Below are positions 28,817-36,911 of a stretch of DNA of 58,090 nucleotides, one piece after another. The notes beneath the pieces were generated by a model, which saw nothing but the letters and a program-made list of their open reading frames with translations, was not told the origin of the DNA and did no database searches. The stretch comes from Bacteroidales bacterium (GTDB lineage: Bacteria > Bacteroidota > Bacteroidia > Bacteroidales > F082), in the NCBI GenBank assembly GCA_017460915.1, contig JAFUAA010000031.1:1-58090 (forward strand). Reading direction: 5' to 3'. Within the stretch, counting starts at the first letter, position 1. Every line of letters begins with the position of its first letter. The position numbers and the translations under genes were made by a program.

Positions 28817-29824
28817 CTATTCTCCGACGAAATCAAGGCTATAAAGAATCGACTCGAGTTGCAGCAAGCTGTTGCGCTTCTTTTGGTTAGGTTCATAATA
28901 AAAGCCCTCCACAGTGACGAGGTTGCCCGTGCGGCTATCGGCAAAGGTGTACGACACGAAGGGGCCGCCCATAAAGACCCCTTCTATGCGCCACATGCCG
29001 CGCATCTCCTCGGTGTAGCCCGCAGGAAAGTTGCGCACCGTGGTCACCAAGGGAGGCACAAACTCGGTCTCTGTGGCCATATATGAGCCTTCAGCAGGCC
29101 CGGGGATGTGCTGCATCATCATGTTGTCGCGCATGGCAACGAGGCTGGGCGTGCTGAACTGAACCGTGTCCCTATAAGGCGTTTGGTAGATGACAATATC
29201 CGCACTTGAACGTTCCAATTCCTTGCGGAGCCACATGAAATCGGATTCATCCTTAGCGATGTAAAAACCTTGGGGAACGACAAGCGTGAAGCCGAACTTC
29301 TTGGCGATGGCATTGGCGATGGTTTCGTCTTTGTTGGGGCGAAACACGCTCAGAATACGTTCGCGTTCCACCTTATCGAACCATTGCTGGTAAACTTCCT
29401 TTTGCCTGTCGAAAAGCTCAACCCAAGCCGTGCTATTGGGCGCACTTATCTTGATGTAACGTTGCGGGGCAGCCCAAAGGTTTTCGGCGGTTTCGGCCAC
29501 AGCCTTCTCAAGGTTCGGGTTGATTTCCACCTCGATGATGTTCTTGTGTTTCTTGAACAAATCGGAGAAGCCACTTACTTTGACGTGTGCCAATTCGTTG
29601 CGCGCCTCAGGCTGTGGCAACCCGTATTGATAGTCGAGGAAGAAACGGCGGATAGAGTCGCCAACGCGGCCATTCCATTGATCGTCGTTTTGGGTGACGA
29701 CCATGATTTCGGAAGTGCCTCCGGTTGAACGGTCTTTTTTGGATGTGCGGGGCTGGTCGGCACAGGAAGCGACGAGGCAGGCGAGTGCCAGCACAAGAGC
29801 CGTGTTTTTCAATAGTGTCTTCAT
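28817..29824 (-). CDS. DUF4837 lipoprotein (335 aa)
   Basis: The signal ends LACLVASC, giving a lipoprotein with Cys at residue 21. The body matches DUF4837, a Bacteroidota family of unknown function: SEIMVVTQNDDQWNG near the start, QRYIKISAPNSTAWVELF, IAKKFGFTLVVPQGFYIAKDESDFMWLRKE, and the C-terminal MRGMWRIEGVFMGGPFVSY. Orthologues are often found near envelope or cell-wall genes, and here mltD lies just upstream on the same strand with a 45-base gap, so the two are probably one operon. Confidence 0.92.
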   Translation of the reverse strand: MKTLLKNTALVLALACLVASCADQPRTSKKDRSTGGTSEIMVVTQNDDQWNGRVGDSIRRFFLDYQYGLPQPEARNELAHVKVSGFSDLFKKHKNIIEVEINPNLEKAVAETAENLWAAPQRYIKISAPNSTAWVELFDRQKEVYQQWFDKVERERILSVFRPNKDETIANAIAKKFGFTLVVPQGFYIAKDESDFMWLRKELERSSADIVIYQTPYRDTVQFSTPSLVAMRDNMMMQHIPGPAEGSYMATETEFVPPLVTTVRNFPAGYTEEMRGMWRIEGVFMGGPFVSYTFADSRTGNLVTVEGFYYEPNQKKRNSLLQLESILYSLDFVGE

Positions 29825-29869
29825 GGTTTTCGTTTTGTTGCTGCCGACCCGTCGTCAGCAAATACAGTG

Positions 29870-31417
29870 TCATTTTTTGATTTTCAGTTTTTGTCCGACC
29901 TTCACCGTGTTGCTCTTCAGGCCGTTCCATTTCTTGATGTCGTTGACGGTGCAACCGTATTTCCTCGAAATTGAGCTGAGCGTCTCGCCTTTCTTCACCG
30001 TATGGGTCCTGACGTTTGTGGTGGATTGCTTGTTGGTTGAGCTCTTTGTGTTACTGCCCGAACTCGTCTTTCCCACCTGCGCCATGGGTGCGCCTGAACG
30101 ATAAATGGTCAGGCGTTGCCCAACGTGAATGGTCTCGCGTTTCAGGCGGTTCCAGCTCTTGATTTTCGACACCGTTACGTGATATTTTCTGGCGATGCTA
30201 CCCAAGCTCTCGCCTTTCTTCACCACGTGCACGAAGCTATCGCTCACCTCCTCCACCTTCTCCTCGATGACCTCACGGGCTTTCTCGGCCTTGCTCACGT
30301 AGGAATAAATGCTGTCTTCGAGTTGCACGAAACGAAGTGTATATTTTGTGGGCATACGCAAGGCGTAAGGATATTCTTTTGTGCCAGGGACCACCTTTTT
30401 CGTGTATTGAGGATTGAAGAAAACAAGATCCGACATCGGCACACCGATGCACTCATTAATCTGATCGAAACCCACGCGGTCGTGCACCATCACCGTGTCG
30501 GTGCCATGCAGCAACAAGCCTGGATTGACGGGATAGAGGTTATGCTCGGCGGCATAGTTCATCACATAAGTCACAGCGATGAAAGCCGGCACATAGCCAC
30601 GGGTCTCCTTGGGCAGATAAGGCCATATGGCCCAATAGTTCTTCACGCCGCTCGCTCTCAGGATGGCCTTGTTGACCGTGCCAGGGCCTGAGTTATAGGC
30701 TGCCAACACGAGGAACCAATCTTCATACCGGGCATAGAGGCTTTGCAAATACTGGCAAGCCGCCTCGGTCTCCTTCATCGGGTCGTAGCGCTCATCAACG
30801 AGCGAAGACACCCTCAGACCGTATTCGGCTCCCGTACCTCTCATGAACTGCCACAAGCCCTTGGCACCCGCCTTCGAACCCGCCGTGGGGTTCAAGGCCG
30901 ACTCCACCATGGCCAAATATTTCAGTTCCAACGGCAGGTTGTAGCGCGACAGATACTCCTCAAACATCGGGAAATAGACGTAGGAAAGGCCCAGCATCCG
31001 GCTCGACTGCTGCCTGCGACGGTTGGCATAAAGATCGATGAACGACTTGACGTGTGTGTTGAAAGTCAGGGGAATCGTGGTCTCGTAGGCCAAGGTTTGG
31101 ATGCGCTGCATATAGACACTGTCGTCATAATAAGGCACCTCCCCCCTGCTGAAACGGTATTTGTTCCACACAGCCGTGTCAATATCGAGATACACATCCT
31201 TGGCCATACTGATGTTGCTCACCAAATCGAGCATTTCCATCACCGTCGACTCTTCCACGACAGCTTTGCCCGAATTCAAATCAAGGATTTCCTGCTCATT
31301 AAGCACCGTTTCAAGCGTATCAGCTTCAAGCGACTCGGGGTCGTGGGATTGGGCAAAAAGGCTGCCGAAAGGCAAAAGCATCAATAAGATAAGGTGTGTG
31401 TATTTCATCAGATTCAA
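29870..31417 (-). CDS. mltD: Membrane-bound lytic murein transglycosylase with two LysM domains (515 aa)
   Basis: It cleaves the glycan strands of peptidoglycan in the periplasm. After a signal peptide (KYTHLILLMLLPFGSLFAQ) comes an SLT domain at about residues 130-280: the catalytic Glu in YLAMVESALNP, then AKGLWQFMRGTG and LVLAAYNSGPGTV. Two LysM cell-wall binding repeats lie at about 393-438 (HVVKKGESLGSIARKY) and 471-515 (HTVKKGETLSSISRKY). Length and layout fit MltD. The start could also be the second ATG three codons on. A -7 element TATTTTTG reads leftward at 31465-31458. Confidence 0.95.
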   Translation of the reverse strand: MNLMKYTHLILLMLLPFGSLFAQSHDPESLEADTLETVLNEQEILDLNSGKAVVEESTVMEMLDLVSNISMAKDVYLDIDTAVWNKYRFSRGEVPYYDDSVYMQRIQTLAYETTIPLTFNTHVKSFIDLYANRRRQQSSRMLGLSYVYFPMFEEYLSRYNLPLELKYLAMVESALNPTAGSKAGAKGLWQFMRGTGAEYGLRVSSLVDERYDPMKETEAACQYLQSLYARYEDWFLVLAAYNSGPGTVNKAILRASGVKNYWAIWPYLPKETRGYVPAFIAVTYVMNYAAEHNLYPVNPGLLLHGTDTVMVHDRVGFDQINECIGVPMSDLVFFNPQYTKKVVPGTKEYPYALRMPTKYTLRFVQLEDSIYSYVSKAEKAREVIEEKVEEVSDSFVHVVKKGESLGSIARKYHVTVSKIKSWNRLKRETIHVGQRLTIYRSGAPMAQVGKTSSGSNTKSSTNKQSTTNVRTHTVKKGETLSSISRKYGCTVNDIKKWNGLKSNTVKVGQKLKIKK

Positions 31418-31472
31418 ATTTAAAGGATTAAGCCAAAGTGTGGCTTTAGAGAGAACGCAAAAATAACAAAAA

Positions 31473-31504
31473 TTGTCTACAAAAAGGAAAAAAAACTATT
31501 TTTG
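31473..31504 (+). promoter_or_regulatory. Promoter of the AI-2E-type permease gene
   Basis: TTG at 31473-31475 and TATTTTTG at 31497-31504 have 21 bases between them. It overlaps the region of the divergent mltD promoter (-7 at 31465-31458). Confidence 0.65.
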
Positions 31505-31531
31505 TCCATTCTATAAAAAAGAAATAGCCTT

Positions 31532-32689
31532 ATGGAAAACGAGAGAAACACCGATAGATTAGCAGGTTACATCATCAAATTGGGAGGGTTGGCCATTGTT
31601 TTGGCCTTATGCCTCTATTTCAAGAATGTGCTGATTTACATCATTGCGGCCTTTGTGGTATCGCTCATCGGGCGACCGTTCATGCGTTTGCTGAAGAAAA
31701 TCAAAATCAAAGGGAGGCAACTGCCCGACTGGCTGTTGGCTGTGCTCACCATCGTACTCATCATCGCTGCTATAACACTGATTGTCACACAAATGATTCC
31801 CATGGTTTCGAACATCGCTCGGGATGCCTCTTCCATTCAGACCTCCAATTATTTCGGTTCCAATCCCATCGGCAAAATCAACGACTGGCTAATCGGGATG
31901 TTCCCCAACCTGGGCTCCGACTTCGACATTTCGGCGTTGTTGGTGGCGAAAGTCAGGGAGTTGGTGGATTTCAGCAAGGTGAGTGGCATCGTTGGTTCGG
32001 TGGCATCGGTGGTTTCGAGCCTTTTTGTCGCGCTGTTTTCGGTGGTGTTCATCTCGTTTTTCTTTCTCAAGGACGACACCATGTTTGAGCGCATCATCTG
32101 CGCCCTCGTCCCCGACCGCCACGAAACCAATGTGAGCAAGACGCTCAACGACATCAAGCAACTGCTTTCACGCTATTTTGTGGGCTTGCTCATCGAGATG
32201 CTCGGGGTGGCCGTAGTCGACTTCCTCGGACTGTGGCTCATCGCACGCCTCGACTTCAGCTATGCCATCGGCATTGCTTTCATCGCAGGTTTGCTCAATA
32301 TCATCCCATACGTCGGTCCGCTCATGGGCGAAGCCATCGGCGTGGTGTTCGGCATCGTGCTGAAACTGGGCACAGGCGCGGGCCTGGATGTCAACCTCTG
32401 GATTTTTGCGCTCATCATCCTCGCCATCATGCTGACGGCGCAACTGGTCGACAACTTCATCTACCAGCCGCTCATCTATTCGACGAGCATCAAGGCGCAT
32501 CCTTTGGAAATCTTCATCGTGCTGCTCATGGCAGGCCATATCGGCGGCACGATTGGAATGCTGGTCGCTATTCCTGCCTATACCGTGGTGCGCGTCATCG
32601 CCATCCGGTTCTTCTACCGTTTCAAGGTCATCCAAAGGCTCGTGCCTGACCTACAGGAAGAGGACAAGATCATTGAAAATATCGATTGA
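31532..32689 (+). CDS. AI-2E family transporter / PerM-type permease (385 aa)
   Basis: This polytopic inner-membrane protein belongs to the family named after the putative autoinducer-2 exporter TqsA; many members move other substrates or ions, so the substrate is open. About eight hydrophobic segments are seen in the usual pattern: two near the N-terminus, a central soluble loop (residues about 100-150), then VASVVSSLFVALFSVVFISFFFL, and the conserved IPYVGPLMGEAIGV motif followed by LVDNFIYQPLIYS and HPLEIFIVLLMAGHIGGTIGMLVAIP. It has its own promoter and converges on the GNAT gene. Confidence 0.93.
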   Translation: MENERNTDRLAGYIIKLGGLAIVLALCLYFKNVLIYIIAAFVVSLIGRPFMRLLKKIKIKGRQLPDWLLAVLTIVLIIAAITLIVTQMIPMVSNIARDASSIQTSNYFGSNPIGKINDWLIGMFPNLGSDFDISALLVAKVRELVDFSKVSGIVGSVASVVSSLFVALFSVVFISFFFLKDDTMFERIICALVPDRHETNVSKTLNDIKQLLSRYFVGLLIEMLGVAVVDFLGLWLIARLDFSYAIGIAFIAGLLNIIPYVGPLMGEAIGVVFGIVLKLGTGAGLDVNLWIFALIILAIMLTAQLVDNFIYQPLIYSTSIKAHPLEIFIVLLMAGHIGGTIGMLVAIPAYTVVRVIAIRFFYRFKVIQRLVPDLQEEDKIIENID

Positions 32690-32744
32690 ACCGCCGGTTT
32701 GTTTCGCGAGGGTTGCACCTCTCGCTCGACATTGCATCGCCCTT

Positions 32745-33251
32745 TTAGGGCTTATTGTGACTTCGTTTCTGGAATGCCATGCGCGGGTTGCCATCGAGCA
32801 AGATGATGGTGCCGCAATACTCGTAGCCATGGCGTTCCAAGCCCTTGCGCATGATGACGTTGGCCTCGTGCGTATCGATGCGGATGTTGGGCACTTGGCT
32901 TTCGCAATAGTCCAAAACTGCATCCAAGATGCCGTGCGAATCGGGCGTGCTGGCGATGCGGTGAATGACGTGATAAGGCTCGTTATCAATCCATTGTCCG
33001 TTGTAAATCACGTTGTAGGTCACCTCGGGGCTGGGCAACAGGGCGAAGGTGCCGACCACTTCTCCCTTTTCGTTGAGCATCACATGGCTGCCGCCGAGCT
33101 CTATGTCGCGCCGAAACATATCGTCGCGCGGATAGCCGTCGGGCCATTGGAACGTGTTGCCATAACTGCGCATAATTTCGCGGGCTTGGTCGCGAAGGCT
33201 GAGGATGATTGGCAGGTCGGCCAAAGTGGATTTCCTGATGGTGTAATTCAT
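32745..33251 (-). CDS. GNAT-family N-acetyltransferase (168 aa)
   Basis: The fold is that of a GCN5-related acetyltransferase: IRKSTLADLPIILSLRDQA at the start, HVMLNEKGEVVGTFALLPSP as the central strands, a short acyl-CoA-binding region around HRIASTPDSHGILDAVLDYCES and the final VIMRKGLERHGYEYCGTIIL. The substrate cannot be predicted. Its ATG overlaps the ybaK stop by 4 bases (ATGA-type overlap), so the two are translationally coupled. A small GCCC/GGGC hairpin at 32739-32751 straddles its stop codon. Confidence 0.9.
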   Translation of the reverse strand: MNYTIRKSTLADLPIILSLRDQAREIMRSYGNTFQWPDGYPRDDMFRRDIELGGSHVMLNEKGEVVGTFALLPSPEVTYNVIYNGQWIDNEPYHVIHRIASTPDSHGILDAVLDYCESQVPNIRIDTHEANVIMRKGLERHGYEYCGTIILLDGNPRMAFQKRSHNKP

Positions 33252-33751
33252 TTCTGCCCCAATTCAAATACGGTCAAATCGGCGACGGTCATCCCCACCA
33301 CCACAATCAAATCCTGCGGGCTAAGTTTGAACTGGAGGCCGCGCACGCCTGCGCTAACGTAAATGTAATCAAAGAGTTCGCTGGTCTCGTGGATGAAGGT
33401 CGGGAATTGCTTTTTCATCCCCACGGGCGAGCAGCCGCCACGGATGTAGCCCGTCAGCGGCAGCAGTTCCTTCATCGGGATGAGGTCGCAACTCTTGTTG
33501 CCTGTGGCCTTGGCGGTCTTCTTCAGGTCGAGTTCGTCGTTGCCCGGAATGACGCACACGAAGTAGCCGATCTTGTCGCCTTTCAGCACCAAGGTCTTGA
33601 ACACCTGATCGATGTCCTCACCCAGTTGGTCAGCGATATGCTGCGCCCCGAGGTCGTTCTCGTCCACTTCGTAAGGAATCAGCTCGTAGGAAATCCCCTT
33701 GGCATCGAGGATGCGGCAGGCGTTGGTTTTGTTGGGTTTGTCTTTGGACAT
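33248..33751 (-). CDS. ybaK: YbaK-type Cys-tRNA(Pro)/Cys-tRNA(Cys) deacylase (167 aa)
   Basis: YbaK removes cysteine wrongly attached to tRNA-Pro, a trans-editing step in translation. The YbaK/EbsC domain is seen throughout: FKTLVLKGDKIGYFVCVIPGNDELDLKKTAKATG with the conserved lysines, then ELLPLTGYIRGGCSPVGMKK, which carries the conserved GCSPVG loop, and the C-terminal VRGLQFKLSPQDLI. Length is normal. It begins 5 bases after the truncated AlbA_2-type gene and overlaps the GNAT gene, so the three look like one transcript. Confidence 0.94.
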   Translation of the reverse strand: MSKDKPNKTNACRILDAKGISYELIPYEVDENDLGAQHIADQLGEDIDQVFKTLVLKGDKIGYFVCVIPGNDELDLKKTAKATGNKSCDLIPMKELLPLTGYIRGGCSPVGMKKQFPTFIHETSELFDYIYVSAGVRGLQFKLSPQDLIVVVGMTVADLTVFELGQK

Positions 33752-33756
33752 GGTAC

Positions 33757-34326
33757 TTAGATTTCAGTTAATATGACCCAACGACCTTGCTTTCGCCCAC
33801 CTTCACGGGAAATATACCCATATTGTTGAAGAGCGATAAGGTCTCGCCGAACCGATTTATCAGAAGACATGGTCTTTTCGGTCATTTCCGATATGGTTAT
33901 TGTGTCATCATTTTTAATCAAACCAACGATAGTTTTCTGCCTATCAGTAAGTTCTTTTCGGTCATCTTTTCGGTCATCCTTTCGGTCATCTTTTCGGTCA
34001 TCTGTCTGGGTACCCCTCCAAAATGTGACCGTAACAAACCCACCTCTCATGCTCCACTCCGGGTCGGGAACATTTTGCCTCCGGCAGGCATCCACGATAC
34101 GCTTCACGCCCGAGCCCCAACTTTCAAGATAGGAAGTCTTGTACAGCACCTCGGCAATAAGTGGATTGTATGGATAAGAGCCGTGAGATTCCTTGATGTT
34201 CAAAAAGACACTCAAAAACTCACAAGCAGAATGCATGGCATCCTTCAACTCGCCCGTTGATTTCTTCAGCTCAACCTGACGTGTCTCGTCTTTTGCGATG
34301 AGTTTATGTATGTCGTTGATGGTCAT
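33757..34326 (-). pseudogene. Internally deleted AlbA_2 / RecG-like ATP-binding protein (189 aa)
   Basis: The first ~45 residues (DETRQVELKKSTGELKDAMHSACEFL) are the start of a Schlafen/AlbA_2-type domain. The next residues jump to NPLIAEVLYKTSYLESWGSGVKRIVDACR and GGFVTVTFWR, which belong near the C-terminal end of the usual 450-500-residue proteins. The remainder of AlbA_2 and the HATPase-like core are missing. After a linker of four DDRK repeats, a winged-helix domain follows (ISEMTEKTMSSDKSVRRDLIAL). The frame is intact, so a shortened DNA-binding protein may still be made. The start at 34326 follows a minus-strand -7 box (34354-34347); the frame is open to 34401. Confidence 0.7.
33954..34001. 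repeat. 12-bp tandem repeat encoding (DDRK)4
   Basis: Four back-to-back copies of CTTTTCGGTCAT or a one-base variant. The unit is a multiple of three, so changes in copy number alter linker length but not the reading frame. Single partial echoes of the same unit lie at about 33870-33890 in the same gene. Confidence 0.85.
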
Positions 34327-34450
34327 TACTAATCTTTTCGAAAGCGCAAAAATAGGAATAAACCTTGAAACAAATGGCTGTTTTTTTAAACTATCCGACA
34401 AATCTTATTTGGGACTATTGCGCGACAAGACTATCTCTTATAGCAAACGA

Positions 34451-34494
34451 GTTTGGGCCAAAACCGCAAAATATTTTGCGGTTTTGGCCCAAAC
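34451..34494. repeat. Perfect 44-bp palindrome
   Basis: The arms 34451-34472 (beginning GTTTGGGCC) and 34473-34494 are exact reverse complements with no spacer. It lies in a 231-bp gap, 63 bases downstream of the stop codon of the gene at 34558 and about 100 bases upstream of the -7 box of the gene at 33757. It may be a terminator stem, a protein-binding site or the core of a small mobile repeat. Confidence 0.85.
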
Positions 34495-34557
34495 TAAAAC
34501 ACCCATTTGTACAAATAAAATATTTATATTCAACGTATTGACAATTTCATTAATATC

Positions 34558-35112
34558 TTATAAATCCTCTCCATTGGCTTGATTGTAGCAATTGTCATAA
34601 AACATAAGGATTCTATATCTGCCGTAGCTATCACCTATCATAAACCAAACCGACCTGTTAAGAACATCCTCAAAATTATCATCGTCATCATAAGCTTGAT
34701 AAAATGCCGCTTCATATCTTTTATTTTCTACACTAATTTCATATGAGATATCATCATTGTCGGAAATCTTTTGCTCACGAGAACCTATGTACTTCGAGTT
34801 ATTTTCAAACTGGCTACAGAGTGTATTAAATCTGATTTTTATATCAGTCTCATTTGAGTAATTTTTGTCAAACACTGCAATTCTATACACTTTGTTGTTG
34901 TTTGTCACAACGCTTATCTGTACCTCTTTTCCGTTAAACTCTCCCTCTAAACAATCAGTTGTACTATTGTACTTATACCCCTTTGCTTTCAATTTCTGAA
35001 TCATCTCTGATTTGTAACCATCAACAGGGATTCCCAGAAACTTCGTTACCTCCTTTTGTGCAAAAGCACTCACTGAAGCAAGCAATAACAACATTAGTAG
35101 CATTTTTTTCAT
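34558..35112 (-). CDS. Exported protein of unknown function (184 aa)
   Basis: The start at 35112 gives a clean signal peptide (KKMLLMLLLLASVSAFAQ); the longer frame to 35205 would add 31 unrelated residues from the structured element upstream. The mature part (VTKFLGIPVDGYKSEMIQKLKAKGYKY, CLEGEFNGKEVQISVVTNNNKVYRIAVFD, DIKIRFNTLCSQFENN) resembles a group of small secreted Bacteroidales proteins of unknown role. Unusually AT-rich compared with its neighbours. Its message probably starts near 35369 and carries the hairpin-rich leader 35182-35372. Confidence 0.75.
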   Translation of the reverse strand: MKKMLLMLLLLASVSAFAQKEVTKFLGIPVDGYKSEMIQKLKAKGYKYNSTTDCLEGEFNGKEVQISVVTNNNKVYRIAVFDKNYSNETDIKIRFNTLCSQFENNSKYIGSREQKISDNDDISYEISVENKRYEAAFYQAYDDDDNFEDVLNRSVWFMIGDSYGRYRILMFYDNCYNQANGEDL

Positions 35113-35181
35113 TTGTTCTTTTTCGCCTCCCAGTCCCCAAAAGCGCAGGAGAATCCCTCGTTCCCCCATTAAATGACACAA

Positions 35182-35372
35182 AAGAAGCGTGGAACTGTAT
35201 GCCACGTCTTTAAGTGAAGGTCGTGAGAATTACCGTTGTAGGAAGATGCAGTAAACAGCCCACGCTATACGCATGAGCCTTTACGCCTTCTTGCCTACGA
35301 AAATTTCTCACGTTTTCACTTACAAGAAAAGCATAACGCTTCATATAATCGGACTTGGCGCACCAAATCCGA
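35182..35372 (-). ncRNA. Candidate structured RNA or leader element
   Basis: Read leftward from a -7 box TATTTTTG (35383-35376), the sequence folds into (1) a hairpin at 35372-35349 (TCGGATTTGG / CCAAGTCCGA); (2) one long broken helix from 35322 to 35211, with paired blocks TAAGTGAA/TTCACTTA, CGTGAGAA/TTCTCACG, GTAGG(c)AAGA/TCTTCCTAC, GTAAA/TTTAC and GGCTCATGC/GCGTGGGCT around a five-base loop; and (3) a hairpin at 35211-35182 (AAGACGTGG / CCACGCTTCTT). No convincing protein is encoded. It could be the 5' leader of the gene at 34558, an independent RNA, or a palindromic mobile repeat. Confidence 0.5.
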
Positions 35373-35375
35373 GGG

Positions 35376-35383
35376 CAAAAATA
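35376..35383 (-). promoter_or_regulatory. -7 element reading into the structured element
   Basis: The minus strand reads TATTTTTG at 35383-35376, with CAA candidates for a -33 box at 35402-35404 (18 bases away) or 35406-35408 (22 away). Transcription would start near 35369, at the foot of the first hairpin. Confidence 0.45.
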
Positions 35384-35483
35384 CACAAAAATTGGGATAT
35401 GCAAGCAAAAAAGGAACAAATCTCACACAAATCCGACAAAAATCTTTGCTTCAGATTTATGGAAGATTTGCTTCCTTCAATGC

Positions 35484-36830
35484 TTACAGCAACGGCGTCA
35501 TATAAAGCGGCAAATAGGTTAAGCCGTCTTCCTCTCTGTAATCAGCCGAATGAAGGATATAGGGCGTTGAAAGATATTTGCCGTATTTGTTGATACATTT
35601 CGTGAGCGAAGAAAGGCTATATCCCGCTCCCGACTTCACCTCAATAGGCGAAATGTTGTGCCTTGAAGTGATTTGCGGCTTCCAGACAAGGAAATCTATC
35701 TCCATTCGCTCATCGGCATCATCGCGGGACGAATTGCTGTAGAAATACAACCTATGTCCAGCCGCGGCCAACATTTGCGCAACAATATTCTCAACCAACA
35801 TACCTTTATTGATTTCGAGCTTATCAAGAAGCAATTTCTGATATAAGTTATTGTCCATCAGCTCGTTTTCGTCGAAAGCGTGTGAAACAAGCAGGCCTGT
35901 GTCGGCAAAATAGCACTTGACTCGCATATTGTCCAGCCTCAATCCCAAGCCCACATTAGGTTCTGTGGTGGCAAAGCAAAGGTTCACCACGCGAGCCTCG
36001 TCGAGCCAAACAAAACTCGACTCATAACTGCGAAACTTGGCGTTCTTTTCCAAGTCGGCCAAACGGAATTTCTTCTCGTGCCTTTGCAATTCGGCAGGTA
36101 TCGTGTCGAAAATGCTTCTCACCTTCTTTTCAAGCCGATCAGCGTGTTTCTCAATGTCCTGACGATACAAATCCAAAATCATACGCTTTTCGCGGTCCAT
36201 TTTCCTGAAATCCTTATGTTCGGCAAAACATTTAACGGCCTGAGGCATTCCCCCGACAAGCAAATAGCGCCTGAAATAATCCATCGCCTTACGATGCAAT
36301 GGGCCAAGTGACCGTTTTTTGTCGAAACAATCCTTGATGAACGGCATCATCATCTCGTCGCCCAAAGCCCAAAGGAATTCTTCGAAGTCCATCGGATACA
36401 TCTTGATGCGTCGCTCTTCCGATGGAATCAATATATCCTTGACATTCTTATTGATAGAGACCAACGACCCCGTCTCAATGTAATCATAACGGCCATCGGC
36501 GACCAAATGCTTGATGGCAGCTCGAGCCTGTGGATATTCCTGCACTTCATCGAATACAATCAGAGAATTGCGCTCATGCAAGGTGACGTGATAATATAAT
36601 TGTAGCTGGACAAACAACTCGTCGCGGTCGTGAAGATATTGGTCGAATATCTGACGCAACTGCTGCGACAGGTCACTGAAATCCACGAAAATGGATGATT
36701 TATACTCTTTGGCGAATTCACGGGCAATATAACTTTTCCCTACACGCCGTGCACCGTCTAACAAGATGGCCACGCGACCTTGGTCTTCCTGCTTCCATTT
36801 CAATAACTTATCGTAAACTTTGCGTCTCAT
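35484..36830 (-). CDS. AAA-family ATPase with DUF4143 domain, second copy (448 aa)
   Basis: Walker A is GARRVGKS (about residues 27-34) and Walker B LIVFDEVQEYPQA; YIETGSLVSI is the sensor region. The C-terminal half has the DUF4143 pattern (CYFADTGLLVSHAF, then EIDFLVWKP and a final ISPIEVKSGAGYSLSSL), with D...ExK residues like a nuclease-type fold. It belongs to the same broad family as the gene at 7744 but to a different subgroup. The start at 36830 is only about nine bases from the -7 box (36846-36839), so the message is nearly leaderless. Function of the family is unsettled. Confidence 0.93.
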   Translation of the reverse strand: MRRKVYDKLLKWKQEDQGRVAILLDGARRVGKSYIAREFAKEYKSSIFVDFSDLSQQLRQIFDQYLHDRDELFVQLQLYYHVTLHERNSLIVFDEVQEYPQARAAIKHLVADGRYDYIETGSLVSINKNVKDILIPSEERRIKMYPMDFEEFLWALGDEMMMPFIKDCFDKKRSLGPLHRKAMDYFRRYLLVGGMPQAVKCFAEHKDFRKMDREKRMILDLYRQDIEKHADRLEKKVRSIFDTIPAELQRHEKKFRLADLEKNAKFRSYESSFVWLDEARVVNLCFATTEPNVGLGLRLDNMRVKCYFADTGLLVSHAFDENELMDNNLYQKLLLDKLEINKGMLVENIVAQMLAAAGHRLYFYSNSSRDDADERMEIDFLVWKPQITSRHNISPIEVKSGAGYSLSSLTKCINKYGKYLSTPYILHSADYREEDGLTYLPLYMTPLL

Positions 36831-36838
36831 AACGGCGG

Positions 36839-36901
36839 CAAAGATACAACTTTTGCACCTTTTCAAGGTGTTTTAGATGCCGTTTTTGCACCTTTTCAAG
36901 G
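36839..36901 (-). promoter_or_regulatory. Promoter and repeated dyad of the second DUF4143 ATPase
   Basis: The minus-strand -7 TATCTTTG lies at 36846-36839. Upstream are two exact copies of TTTTGCACCTTTTCAAGG (36851-36868 and 36884-36901), 33 bp apart. The first copy contains a dyad CACCTT/AAGGTG (36856-36870). The 33-bp offset is the same as at the other DUF4143 gene, although the repeat sequences differ. Confidence 0.5.
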
Positions 36902-36911
36902 GAAAAGCCTC

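Noticed and set aside
35210-35419. 69-codon minus-strand frame over the structured element
   Set aside because: Its start is upstream of or at the -7 box, it has no known features, and it follows the palindrome, so RNA or DNA structure explains the sequence better.
36851-36901. TTTTGCACC repeats before the second DUF4143 gene as further copies of the sigma motif
   Set aside because: They lack GTTATT at the fixed distance and belong to a longer repeated dyad of different sequence.
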